A stretch of DNA of 43,185 nt from Acidimicrobiia bacterium (GTDB taxonomy: Bacteria; Actinomycetota; Acidimicrobiia; Spongiisociales; Spongiisociaceae), in assembly GCA_021296345.1 (NCBI GenBank), contig JAGWAN010000014.1, positions 1 to 43,185 on the forward strand. Reading direction: 5' to 3'. The position numbers and the translations under genes are program-made. Positions 34,337 through 41,961 of this stretch are shown here, piece by piece. The stretch's first letter is position 1; every line of letters starts with the position of its first letter. A model generated the notes under the pieces. The model was not told the DNA's origin. It made no database searches and saw nothing but the letters and a program-made list of their open reading frames with translations.

Positions 34337-35140
34337 ATGGGACGATTCGGCGGCAAGGTCGCGCTGGTAACCGGTAGCACCCAGGGCCTGGGCGAGGCGA
34401 TCGCCGCCCGGCTGGTGGACGAGGGCCTGTCGGGGCTCGTCGTGACCGGGCGGGACGAGGAGAGGGGCGCAGCGGTGGCCGCCCGCCTGAACGACGCCGG
34501 GTGCCGGACGGTGTTCACGGCCGCCGACCTGGCCGATCCCGGTGCGGTCGGGAACCTGATCGACGTAACCGACCGGGAGTTCGGGCGGATCGACGTTCTG
34601 GTCAACGCTGCCGGCGATACGCGCCGCGGCACGGTCGGGGACACCACCGTCGAGCTGTTCGATCAGCTCATGGCGGTCAACGTCCGAGCCCCTTTCCTGC
34701 TCATGCAGGGCGCCATCCGCCTAATGCGCCGCGAGGGCATCGAAGGTTCGATCGTGAACATCGCCTCGGTGGCGGCCCACGGCGGTCCTCCCTACCTGAC
34801 CATCTACTCCACCACCAAGGGCGCCCTGGTGACCCTCACCAAGAACGTGGCCAACTCGGTGCTCTGGGATCGGATCCGGGTCAACGTCATGAACATCGGA
34901 TGGACGGACACGCCTGGCGAGCACGCCGTCAGATCCAGCTTCCATGGCGACGACCAACGATGGCTCGAGAAGGCCGAGGCCAGTCAGCCCTTCGGACGGC
35001 TTCTCAAGACCACCGAGGTGGCCAGGGCGGTGGCGTTCCTGGCGTCCGACGACTCGGGCATGATGACCGGAGCGGCGGTCGACTTCAACCAGGTCGTGGT
35101 CGGTTGCACAGCGGTCCAGCACCCGCCGCCCGACGAATGA
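34337..35140 (+). CDS. Short-chain dehydrogenase/reductase
   Basis: 267 residues, classical SDR. The cofactor motif is TGSTQGLG (12-19), the stabilising motif NAAG (VLVNAAGDTRRG), catalytic Ser in IVNIASVAA, and YSTTK supplies Tyr and Lys. Near the C-terminus FLASDDSGMMTGAAVDFNQVV is the typical substrate-loop end. Arg/Asp pattern after strand 2 (VTGRDEER) suggests NADP preference, though this is weak. The ATG at 34337 has AGGAGG at 5 nt; a GTG 3 nt earlier is possible. Substrate unknown. Confidence 0.9.
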   Translation: MGRFGGKVALVTGSTQGLGEAIAARLVDEGLSGLVVTGRDEERGAAVAARLNDAGCRTVFTAADLADPGAVGNLIDVTDREFGRIDVLVNAAGDTRRGTVGDTTVELFDQLMAVNVRAPFLLMQGAIRLMRREGIEGSIVNIASVAAHGGPPYLTIYSTTKGALVTLTKNVANSVLWDRIRVNVMNIGWTDTPGEHAVRSSFHGDDQRWLEKAEASQPFGRLLKTTEVARAVAFLASDDSGMMTGAAVDFNQVVVGCTAVQHPPPDE

Positions 35141-35171
35141 CAAGACCTGAACAGGCGGCCTGAGGACCGTT

Positions 35172-35582
35172 CTACAGGCTGAATAGGGGTGACCCGAGTT
35201 GCCAACCCATCGCGGCGCCACCCGCCGACAGCGCGAAGATCATCAGACCGGCACCGGCAATGGAGACGTTCTTCATGAACATGGCCACCTCGATCGGCCG
35301 GTGGCTCGGCTCGTCCGTCCAGAAATGGTGCACCAGCAACGCCGCGAGCAGGCAGTAGACGGCCAGCCCGAGCGCGGCCAGATCCATCCAGACGCCGAAC
35401 AACACGCCCAAGCCGCCCGCCGCGATCAGCACACCCGAGACACGGACCACCATCCCGCCGGACGGCGCTCCCCTCGCCTCCGCATACCGGCCTGAACCCT
35501 CTGCGTCGGCCAGGTGTCCGATACCGGCTCCGATGAAGATCAGCGAGAAGAGGATCCGCCCGATCAGTACCAATGCTTCCAT
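35172..35582 (-). CDS. DoxX family membrane protein
   Basis: 136 residues with four hydrophobic helices (about 3-24, 46-66, 68-88 and 106-128). The N-terminal LVLIGRILFSLIFIGAGIGHLAD is the DoxX signature. Family members are small membrane proteins tied to respiratory or redox stress in some bacteria; here no partner is evident. The ATG has GGAGG at 7 nt spacing. It is convergent with the SDR gene (31-nt gap) and divergent from the methyltransferase. Confidence 0.85.
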   Translation of the reverse strand: MEALVLIGRILFSLIFIGAGIGHLADAEGSGRYAEARGAPSGGMVVRVSGVLIAAGGLGVLFGVWMDLAALGLAVYCLLAALLVHHFWTDEPSHRPIEVAMFMKNVSIAGAGLMIFALSAGGAAMGWQLGSPLFSL

Positions 35583-35653
35583 CCAACGACCTCCCTGTCC
35601 GGATTCGACACGTCGATAAAGGTAAGCACGATAGTGAGCAGTACGCCGAGCGG

Positions 35654-35659
35654 TACACT
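35654..35659 (+). promoter_or_regulatory. -10-like box of the methyltransferase gene
   Basis: TACACT would start transcription near 35666, leaving a leader of about 27 nt. An ACTCC/GGAGT hairpin lies right at the predicted start. The -35 is unclear. Confidence 0.3.
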
Positions 35660-35692
35660 CCGCCGGGACGGAGTCGGGGATTGTCAGGCAAG

Positions 35693-36643
35693 ATGGAGCG
35701 ACCGAGAAAGGGCACGGCGACCTCGTCCTTCGGTTCGGGCCGGCGTGAGGGTCACGACTCCTCGGCCTTCTACGATCGCTTCCCGGCGCCCGACATCTCC
35801 GATGACGACCGGGTGGAACAAGCGCCGGGCTTCGACCAACCCCGCGCCATCGAAGGCGATAGCCGCGACATGCGCCACCTCCCCGACAACTGCGTCGCCC
35901 TGGTGGTCACCTCGCCTCCCTACTTCGTGGGTAAGGAGTACGAGCAGGCGGTAGCCGGTCGCCGTGTACCCGAGTCGTACATGGATTACCTGGGCCTCCT
36001 CCGGGACGTGTTCGCCGAGTGCGTGCGAGTCTTGGAACCGGGGGGACGGATGGCCGTCAACGTGGCGAACCTGGGACGCAAGCCCTACCGGAGCCTCAGC
36101 ACGGACGTGACCGGCATCCTCCAGGACGATCTGGACCTCTTGTTGAGAGGCGAGATCATCTGGACCAAGGCCAAAGGCGCCGGCGGATCCTGTGCCTGGG
36201 GTTCGTGGCGGAGTCCGGCCAATCCGGTGCTCCGCGACCTGACCGAACGGGTGGTCGTGGCCAGCAAGGGCCGGTTTGACCGCGCCCTGTCCCCTGCTCA
36301 GAGGCAGGCCGCCGGCCTTCCCCACCGCTCCACGATCAGCCGGAATGAGTTCATGGAGGCGACGCTGGACGTCTGGGATATACGGCCCGAATCCGCCACC
36401 CAGGTCGGGCACCCGGCTCCCTTCCCGGTGGAGCTCCCGGCCCGGCTGATCCAGCTCTACACCTACCAGGACGACCTGGTGCTCGACCCGTTCATGGGTT
36501 CGGGCACCACCCTGGTGGCCGCGGCCTCCTCCAACCGCCGGGGCGTCGGCTACGACATAGATCCGGCTTACGTCGAGCTGGCCAGGGCACGCCTCGCCGA
36601 CCCCGACTCTTCGGCCTTTCCACCACCGTTGCCTTCGGGTTGA
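35693..36643 (+). CDS. Orphan DNA N4-cytosine (or N6-adenine) methyltransferase, beta class
   Basis: 316 residues from MERPRKGTATSSF. Motif IV is TSPPYF (73-78), the SPPY form typical of N4-cytosine enzymes, and the AdoMet-binding motif I DPFMGSGTT (about 265-273) lies near the C-terminus, the beta-class order. In between are YMDYLGLLRDVFAECVRVLEPGGRMAVNVAN and LLRGEIIWTKAKG. No restriction enzyme gene is near, so it may be a solitary epigenetic methylase. The frame extends upstream to 35573 into the DoxX promoter, which I discount. Recognition site unknown. Confidence 0.88.
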   Translation: MERPRKGTATSSFGSGRREGHDSSAFYDRFPAPDISDDDRVEQAPGFDQPRAIEGDSRDMRHLPDNCVALVVTSPPYFVGKEYEQAVAGRRVPESYMDYLGLLRDVFAECVRVLEPGGRMAVNVANLGRKPYRSLSTDVTGILQDDLDLLLRGEIIWTKAKGAGGSCAWGSWRSPANPVLRDLTERVVVASKGRFDRALSPAQRQAAGLPHRSTISRNEFMEATLDVWDIRPESATQVGHPAPFPVELPARLIQLYTYQDDLVLDPFMGSGTTLVAAASSNRRGVGYDIDPAYVELARARLADPDSSAFPPPLPSG

Positions 36644-36651
36644 CCGGTCCC

Positions 36652-37662
36652 ATGGACCGCCGCCCGCTATACGCCGCCATAGCGTCCATCGTGGGCTACA
36701 GCATCGGCCCGGTGCTGGTGCAGGTTTCCGATGCCTCGGCGCCCGTCTTCACGTTCTGGAGGGGTTGGTTGACCATGCTGGTGACCGCAACGGGTGCGGC
36801 CACCTTGCGGAGCCTCAACTCCCGCCGGAGAGGGCGGACTCCGGTGAGGGTTCCGACACGCTCCGGCGCCACCGGCAGGCACCCGGTGGGCGGCATTCGG
36901 ACGGGCCGGTTCCCGCTCACCATCCGGTGGCGGGAGTGGTGGGCCCCCGTGGTGGCCGGGGTGCTCAACGGAGCATCCACCCTGGCCTTCATCCAAGCCG
37001 TCAAGCTGACCTCGGTAGCCGGAACCGTCCTCATCCTGCTCCTGAATCCGGTGCTGATCGCGCTCTGGGCCATCCCGCTTTTCGGTGAGCGGCCCGGCAT
37101 CCGATTCCGACTGTGGACAGTGGTCGCCTTGATCGGAGCGGCCGTGGTCATCATGGGCGACTCGTCCGGCCCGGGTGGGGATCCGCTCGGAGTGGCGCTG
37201 GCCGTGGTTTCCGTGGTCCTCCTCGCCACACAGATGGTCGTGATCAAGGTGGGTCGGAGAACGCTCAATACGGCCCCCTTCCACATCGTCACGACCGTCT
37301 CCGGAGCGACGTTCGTTACGATCTTCGGCCTGCTGACCGGCCACAACTTCACAGAATTGACCCGGACCGACGTGCTCTGCGTACTCGGGGTTGTGGCGCT
37401 ACCCGCCACCACGAGTTCCCTGCTGATGACCTGGGCCCTGCGCTGGCTCCCCGCCAATGTTCCGCCCCTGATTCACCTCCCCATCCCGTTCTTCGCCGGG
37501 ACCCTGGCCTGGGTGATCCTGGACGAGGCGATGACCCTGAACCACCTGATCGGCGGAGCCGTGACCCTGGCTGGGGTAGCCGCCGCCCTCCTCAGCTCCT
37601 CCGGTCGGAGGCTGCTGACTGCCGGATCGGTTCCGGGACCTCCGGCGAAGCCAACCTCCTAG
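36652..37662 (+). CDS. EamA/DMT family transporter
   Basis: 336 residues from MDRRPLYAAIASIVGYSIGPVLV, with about ten TM helices in two EamA repeats (AAIASIVGYSIGPVLV to LLNPVLIALWAIPLFGE; and PLGVALAVVSVVLLATQ to IPFFAGTLAWVILDE). An Arg-rich loop of about 40 residues follows TM2. Substrate unknown. It starts 8 nt after the methyltransferase stop; a TTG at 36640 overlapping that stop (TTGA) is an alternative start. Its TAG stop is part of a repeat also found at the end of sufC. Confidence 0.83.
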   Translation: MDRRPLYAAIASIVGYSIGPVLVQVSDASAPVFTFWRGWLTMLVTATGAATLRSLNSRRRGRTPVRVPTRSGATGRHPVGGIRTGRFPLTIRWREWWAPVVAGVLNGASTLAFIQAVKLTSVAGTVLILLLNPVLIALWAIPLFGERPGIRFRLWTVVALIGAAVVIMGDSSGPGGDPLGVALAVVSVVLLATQMVVIKVGRRTLNTAPFHIVTTVSGATFVTIFGLLTGHNFTELTRTDVLCVLGVVALPATTSSLLMTWALRWLPANVPPLIHLPIPFFAGTLAWVILDEAMTLNHLIGGAVTLAGVAAALLSSSGRRLLTAGSVPGPPAKPTS

Positions 37663-37767
37663 ACGAGTAGTTCCAAGGGATCGGTCACTTGGTAGTTGGT
37701 AGTTAGTGTTGGATTATACTGGCCAATATAGGTTGTCCGCGGAACTCCTTGGAACCAACCCTTCTAG
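37659..37767. repeat. Family C palindromic element between convergent genes
   Basis: Left arm CTAGACGAGTAGTTCCAAGG and right arm (minus strand) CTAGAAGGGTTGGTTCCAAG form imperfect inverted repeats with a common GTTCCAAGG core, about 109 bp in all. The TAG in each arm is the stop codon of the adjoining gene: EamA on the plus strand (37660-37662) and ArfB-like on the minus strand (37766-37764). The middle is A+T-rich (TTGGATTATACTGGCCAA). It could serve as a bidirectional terminator. Confidence 0.6.
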
Positions 37768-38207
37768 TCTTCGCGAGGAGGACTCTGCCGGAGACGTTTG
37801 GTCGCGGACCGGCGCCGCTTGGCTTCGAGCCGCCTCCGGTGGGCTGACCGGCCGGGCTTGGTAGCTCGCCGCATCGTTGGCTCGGGCGCCAGAGCGCCGT
37901 CGAGCAGCGCAGCCATCCGCCGCAATGCCTCCTGGCGGTTCCGCCACTGCGAGCGGTGGTCGTCGACCACGATCCGTAGCGTTCCCGACCGCATCCTCGC
38001 CCCGAGGCGGCGCTCGATACGCCGCTTCTCCTCATCGGTGAAGGACGAAGACCTGGTGATCGACAGGGTGAGACCGACCCTCGTGTTCGAGCGATTGGCG
38101 TGCTGGCCGCCCGGACCCGAAGCGGGACCGAAGTCCCACCTGAGCTCCCGAGCCGGCACGACCGGACCACGCCGGAGCCGGAGGTCACGATTGGATTCCG
38201 CTGCCAT
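37764..38207 (-). CDS. arfB: ArfB/ICT1-like peptidyl-tRNA hydrolase (ribosome rescue factor)
   Basis: 147 residues from MAAESNRDLRLRRG. The class I release-factor catalytic motif is in WDFGPASGPGGQHANRSNTRVGL (GGQ), and a basic C-terminal tail (RRLEAKRRRSATKRL) should enter the empty mRNA channel of stalled ribosomes. It lacks the codon-recognition domains of RF1/RF2, so it fits the ArfB rescue type. The frame is open to 38549, but homology begins here. A -10-like TAGTTT lies 8 nt upstream on the minus strand. Its start codon overlaps that of the divergent menA gene. Confidence 0.85.
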   Translation of the reverse strand: MAAESNRDLRLRRGPVVPARELRWDFGPASGPGGQHANRSNTRVGLTLSITRSSSFTDEEKRRIERRLGARMRSGTLRIVVDDHRSQWRNRQEALRRMAALLDGALAPEPTMRRATKPGRSAHRRRLEAKRRRSATKRLRQSPPRED

Positions 38208-39114
38208 GCTGAACGAAACTACCCGCATGAACCTCAGACCTCCCAAACCTTGGGTGATGGCGGCCCGGCCCCGCACGCTGTGGGCCGCCGTGGCGCCGGT
38301 GATGGTGGGCGGTGGGTTGGCGATCGGGGACAGGGTCTTCCGCTTGGATGCGCTGCTGGCCACGGTCTTGTGCGCTCTCGCCCTGCAGATCGCCGCCAAC
38401 TTCGCGAACGACGCCTCCGACGCCCACCGAGGGGCGGATCCGGAGACCCGGATCGGACCGACCCGGGTGGTGGCTTCGGGACTGCTCCCGGGCCGCCGGG
38501 TCTGGGCCGGCGTGGCGGTCATGTTCGGCGTCGCAGCGCTGTGCGGCATCTACATCGCCGCTATCACCAGTTGGGCTGTGTTGCTAGTTGGTGCGTTGGC
38601 CCTAGTTGCCACCGTGACGTACACGGGTGGTCCCTCCCCCTACGGGTACCGTGGCATGGGCGAGGCATCGGTGTTCGTGTTCTTCGGGCTGGTGGCCACG
38701 GTCGGAAGCCGATACGCCCACGACGGGACCATGCCTGCCGAGGCGTGGTTGCTGGCCGTACCGGTCGGCTTCACGGCGTCCGCCATCCTGGTGGCCAACA
38801 ACATCCGCGACATCGACACCGACTCGATGGTCGGAAAACGAACCATGGCTGTGATCCTGGGCCGGTGCCGAGCCCAAGCGTTCTTCGTGGCGCTGGTAGG
38901 CGGTGCCTTCGGGCTGGCAGCCGTCGGAGCCTTACTCGGGCTGACCCCCCGATGGTCCGCCCTGGCACTACTGGCCGCTCCACTGGCCGTGCCCCTGGTC
39001 CGCACCATCCGATCCGACTCCGACGGTCCCGCCCTCATCCGGGTGCTCGAAGGAACCGCCCGGCTCCATCTCTTCGTAGGAGTCGGTCTCGCCATCGGCG
39101 CCGCGATCGGCTGA
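38206..39114 (+). CDS. menA: 1,4-dihydroxy-2-naphthoate polyprenyltransferase MenA
   Basis: Membrane enzyme that attaches the polyprenyl chain in menaquinone synthesis. About 302 residues. The first Asp-rich motif is NFANDASDAHRGAD and the second is NNIRDIDTDSMVGKRTMAVILG, both binding the prenyl diphosphate through Mg. About eight to nine TM helices (PVMVGGGLAIGDRV, VLCALALQIAANF, LCGIYIAAITSWAVLLVGALALVA and so on). Start may be the ATG at 38206 or the one at 38227 (MNLRPPKPWVMAARPRTLWAA), which begins at the family's usual position. The 38206 ATG overlaps the arfB start on the other strand. Confidence 0.92.
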   Translation: MLNETTRMNLRPPKPWVMAARPRTLWAAVAPVMVGGGLAIGDRVFRLDALLATVLCALALQIAANFANDASDAHRGADPETRIGPTRVVASGLLPGRRVWAGVAVMFGVAALCGIYIAAITSWAVLLVGALALVATVTYTGGPSPYGYRGMGEASVFVFFGLVATVGSRYAHDGTMPAEAWLLAVPVGFTASAILVANNIRDIDTDSMVGKRTMAVILGRCRAQAFFVALVGGAFGLAAVGALLGLTPRWSALALLAAPLAVPLVRTIRSDSDGPALIRVLEGTARLHLFVGVGLAIGAAIG

Positions 39115-39129
39115 TCGAGCCGCCCGGAC

Positions 39130-40785
39130 TCAGGCGAGCAGGCACTCCCGGGACACGGCACGCGCCTCGTCCCGGGTTGCGACTATCCGATCGGCAGGTA
39201 TTTCCCGCAGGACGTCCAGCGCCTCCAACGTGGTCGCCACCGGGTCCGGCAGCGCCATGACCACGCACGCGGTGTCGGACCGGGAGGCAACACCGATGAG
39301 CTGTTCGATCATCATGGCGGCACTGTCATCGATGTAGGTCGTATCCGAGAAGTCGAAGATGACCACCTCATGGTCCCCGATCTCGGCTCCGATCACACTC
39401 ACCAGCCTGTTGGCAGACGAGACGGTGAAGCTGCCCCTGAGGGCCACCATTCCGACCCGAGCCGCGAACGGATCGGCAGTCCCCAACTCGCTGTCCTCGC
39501 CGAAGAAGGTCCGGTCGAGCAGCGGCACCGAGATGACGCTGTCCAGCTCCAGACGTTCCAGCTGGCGGGCGTGCGCCAGGCCACCGGCGATCAGGCCGAT
39601 CGCCACCGCGGTGATCAGGTCCACCGAGACCGTGAGGACCAGCGTCATCAGCATGACAACCAGGTGCTGGGAATGCAGGTGGTGGATCCGGAGCAGCAGG
39701 CGCCGGTCCATTATGTCCCAGCCGACCTTCATCAGCACGCCTGCGAGTGCAGCCAGCGGGATGGGCTCGGCGTACCGCCCCAGTCCGAGGACCACGGCCA
39801 GCACAAACAGGGCTCTCAGCGCACCGGACACCCGGGTCGACCCGCCGGACCGTATGTTGATGACCGTCCCCATCGTGGCCCCGGCGCCGGGCAGCGCTCC
39901 GAACAGCCCCGCAACCATGTTGCCGATGCCCTGACCGATCATCTCCCGGTCGGGGTTGTGCTTCCGGCCCGTGAGGGAATCCGCCACCAGGGATGTCAAC
40001 AAGCTGTCCACCGAGCCGAGGAGGGCCAGGATCAGCGCCGGCTGGAGGGCGGTCACGAGGAACCCGGCAGCCGGCATCTCCCACTGCAGGCCCGGCAGTC
40101 CGGTCGGGATCTCGCCTATCACCGGCGCGTCCGAGAACCAGAGAACCCCCAGGAGGGTGCCGGTGATCAGCGCCACGAGGGGGCCGGGCGCGTACCGGGA
40201 CAACCGCCGCGGCCAGAGGAACCCGACCGCAAGCGTTACGACCGCGATGACCAGCGCGCTGGGGTTGAGGTTGGCGAGCGCATCCGGCAGGGCCCGGACC
40301 GCCCCGATGGCGCCGCCGGAGGCCGAGTCCGCTCCGAGAAACGGCATTACTTGGAGGATGATGACGATGACGCCGATGCCCGACATGAAACCGGACACCA
40401 CCACATGGGGCGTGTAGGCAACGAACCGGCCGATCCTCGACAGGCCCAGCAGGATCTGGAGCAGACCCGCCAGCAGGACCACCGTAAGGGCTTCAGGGAG
40501 GGTGTCGGCGTGGGTAGTGAGAACCACCGCCATCGCCACCGCCATCGGCGCGGTCGGGCCGGAGATCTGGGAGGGTGTCCCTCCGAAGACTGCGGCGAAG
40601 AAACCCACCGCGATCGCGCCGTAGAGCCCGGCGGCAGGCCCCATGCCCGAGGCGATGCCGAAACCCAGCGAAACCGGCAGCGCCACCACCATGGAGGTGA
40701 GCCCGCCGAAGAAGTCCCCCCGAAGGGTATCGAGATCGTATTTCACAACTATTCGGCGCTGAGCATAGAAGCGTTGTCGCTCCAC
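39130..40785 (-). CDS. SulP family anion transporter with STAS domain
   Basis: 551 residues. The N-terminal transport domain (about 20-395) has the SulP patterns GLTSMVVALPVSLGFGIASGMGPAAGLYGAI, FGGTPSQISGPTAPMAV and GSVDSLLTSLVADSLTGRKHNPDREMIGQGIGN with GALPGAGATMGTVINIRSGG. The C-terminal STAS domain (about 430-545) contains HEVVIFDFSDTTYIDDSAAMMIEQLI. Members carry sulfate, bicarbonate or other anions, some with Na; which ion is not evident. The GTG at 40785 starts the longest frame; a second GTG at 40746 (MKYDLDTLRGDF) is plausible. It is convergent with menA. Confidence 0.9.
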   Translation of the reverse strand: MERQRFYAQRRIVVKYDLDTLRGDFFGGLTSMVVALPVSLGFGIASGMGPAAGLYGAIAVGFFAAVFGGTPSQISGPTAPMAVAMAVVLTTHADTLPEALTVVLLAGLLQILLGLSRIGRFVAYTPHVVVSGFMSGIGVIVIILQVMPFLGADSASGGAIGAVRALPDALANLNPSALVIAVVTLAVGFLWPRRLSRYAPGPLVALITGTLLGVLWFSDAPVIGEIPTGLPGLQWEMPAAGFLVTALQPALILALLGSVDSLLTSLVADSLTGRKHNPDREMIGQGIGNMVAGLFGALPGAGATMGTVINIRSGGSTRVSGALRALFVLAVVLGLGRYAEPIPLAALAGVLMKVGWDIMDRRLLLRIHHLHSQHLVVMLMTLVLTVSVDLITAVAIGLIAGGLAHARQLERLELDSVISVPLLDRTFFGEDSELGTADPFAARVGMVALRGSFTVSSANRLVSVIGAEIGDHEVVIFDFSDTTYIDDSAAMMIEQLIGVASRSDTACVVMALPDPVATTLEALDVLREIPADRIVATRDEARAVSRECLLA

Positions 40786-41122
40786 GGTCGGTTCTCATGG
40801 CCTGGCTCGAACCCATCGACCTAGGTGCCGGTCACAACTCGCTAAATCGCGGATGACCGGACCAAGACGCGAACGGTCCTTCGACCAGGTCTGAATGCCA
40901 CGTCCGGCGCCTTGACGCCGACCGGTCTCGGGATCAGTTGCCCGCTAGTCCGAGGAAGACGACAAGGGCGCGCCCCAGCCTCGTCATGTCCTGGTCGGAG
41001 AGACGACCGACGCGCTTACGTACCCGCCATCGCGAACAACATGGTCTTGGCAACCCGTAACACCAGCGACTTCGGGCGGTTCCCAGGGCTCGAGGTCCTG
41101 AATCCGTGGAGATTCACTGCTA
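40786..41122. other. Gap holding toxin-antitoxin gene fragments
   Basis: The 337 bp between the SulP and hydrolase genes has no intact gene. Positions 40786-40933 show nothing recognisable. Positions 40934-41024 hold the end of a mazF-like gene on the minus strand, and 41025-41136 the end of a vapC-like gene on the plus strand, placed back to back with no antitoxin partner. Confidence 0.6.
40934..41024 (-). pseudogene. C-terminal fragment of a MazF/PemK-type toxin
   Basis: About 30 codons read RVRKRVGRLSDQDMTRLGRALVVFLGLAGN-stop, which matches the last helix of MazF-family mRNA interferases (VGRLSDEDM...AL...LGL). Upstream, past about 41024, the frame loses family likeness, so only the tail remains and it cannot fold. 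No mazE-like antitoxin gene is seen. Confidence 0.55.
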
Positions 41123-41136
41123 CTAGAAGGTCTTGA
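41025..41136 (+). pseudogene. C-terminal fragment of a VapC-type PIN-domain toxin
   Basis: AIANNMVLATRNTSDFGRFPGLEVLNPW is the typical end of a VapC ribonuclease (ATRNTxDF with the last acidic residue of the PIN active site, then LNPW). The frame runs on to a TGA at 41136, past the expected VapC end, and overlaps the opposing hydrolase stop. The first two thirds of the toxin and the vapB partner are missing. Confidence 0.6.
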
Positions 41137-41947
41137 GCGCGTCTGCTATTTCGGAGGCCACCAGGTCGGGCCGTTCCATAGGGACCAGGTGGTTCTGGCC
41201 CGCCATGTAGGTGGTGGTGGCGTTGGGGAGCGCCTCAGGCAGCAACGCGAGGGAGGGTCCCAGCTCGCCGGACCGGTCAGAGATAACGAGGCGCACCGGA
41301 ATGGTCAGCTCGTCGAGGCGGGCGAACGCCCCGCATTCGGCGCCGACGGTGAACAGTTCCGCCTCGATCTCTCGACGGCACCGCAAGGCCAGCCCTTCCG
41401 GAACTTCCTCGAAGCCGTGGTCCACATAGGCCCGGAACGCCTCCGGGTGCCAGCGCTGGAACAACGGCTTGGCCAGGTAGCTCTCGATCAGCTCGTCTCG
41501 GGAACCGAAGACCGAGCGCCGACGAGCCGCTCCCTGAACCAGCGACAGTTCCGGGTCGCGCACGAAGGGAGGCGGGATGAGGACCGGCTCGATCAGCACC
41601 AGCCCGGTGAAGGTACCCGGGCGCAAGAACTCCGCCAATACCAGCACGGTTCCGCCCATCGAATGGCCCACTCCCACCACCGGCTCCAGCAGACGCCCCG
41701 CGCCCTCCAGGCTGCCGATCAGTTCGACCAGATCCCTCCCGAGCGTCCACCACGACGCCGGCAGTTCCAGTGACGGCGCTCGTCCGTGGCCGCGGATGTC
41801 CCATGCCAGCGCCGGCGCAGGTACGCCTTGATCCCGGAGGCTCGACACCACCGGCCTCCAGAGCTCCTTGCAGAATCCGTTTGCATGGGCCAGCAGGAGC
41901 AGCGCATCGCCCTCGCCCTCATGCCATTCCAGCGCTTCCCGATCCAC
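41123..41947 (-). CDS. Alpha/beta hydrolase
   Basis: 274 residues with the alpha/beta fold signature: LLLLAHANGFCKELWRPVV (oxyanion loop), VVGVGHSMGGTVLVLAE (nucleophile Ser), VRLVISDRSG (acid) and GQNHLVPMERPD (catalytic His). Substrate unknown; such proteins include esterases and C-C hydrolases. GTG start 14 nt after the aceE stop on the same strand, so the two may be co-transcribed. No ribosome site is clear. Its 3' end overlaps the VapC-like fragment. Confidence 0.85.
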   Translation of the reverse strand: MDREALEWHEGEGDALLLLAHANGFCKELWRPVVSSLRDQGVPAPALAWDIRGHGRAPSLELPASWWTLGRDLVELIGSLEGAGRLLEPVVGVGHSMGGTVLVLAEFLRPGTFTGLVLIEPVLIPPPFVRDPELSLVQGAARRRSVFGSRDELIESYLAKPLFQRWHPEAFRAYVDHGFEEVPEGLALRCRREIEAELFTVGAECGAFARLDELTIPVRLVISDRSGELGPSLALLPEALPNATTTYMAGQNHLVPMERPDLVASEIADALKTF

Positions 41948-41961
41948 GGAGGCTGGTCGAT

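Noticed and set aside
38583-38610. TAGTTG-rich stretch as another family C copy
   Set aside because: It lies inside menA coding a normal membrane helix (LLVGALALVA), so similarity is by chance.
39370-40824. 484-codon plus-strand frame opposite the SulP transporter
   Set aside because: The SulP and STAS motifs on the minus strand are clear, and the antisense product has no recognisable features.
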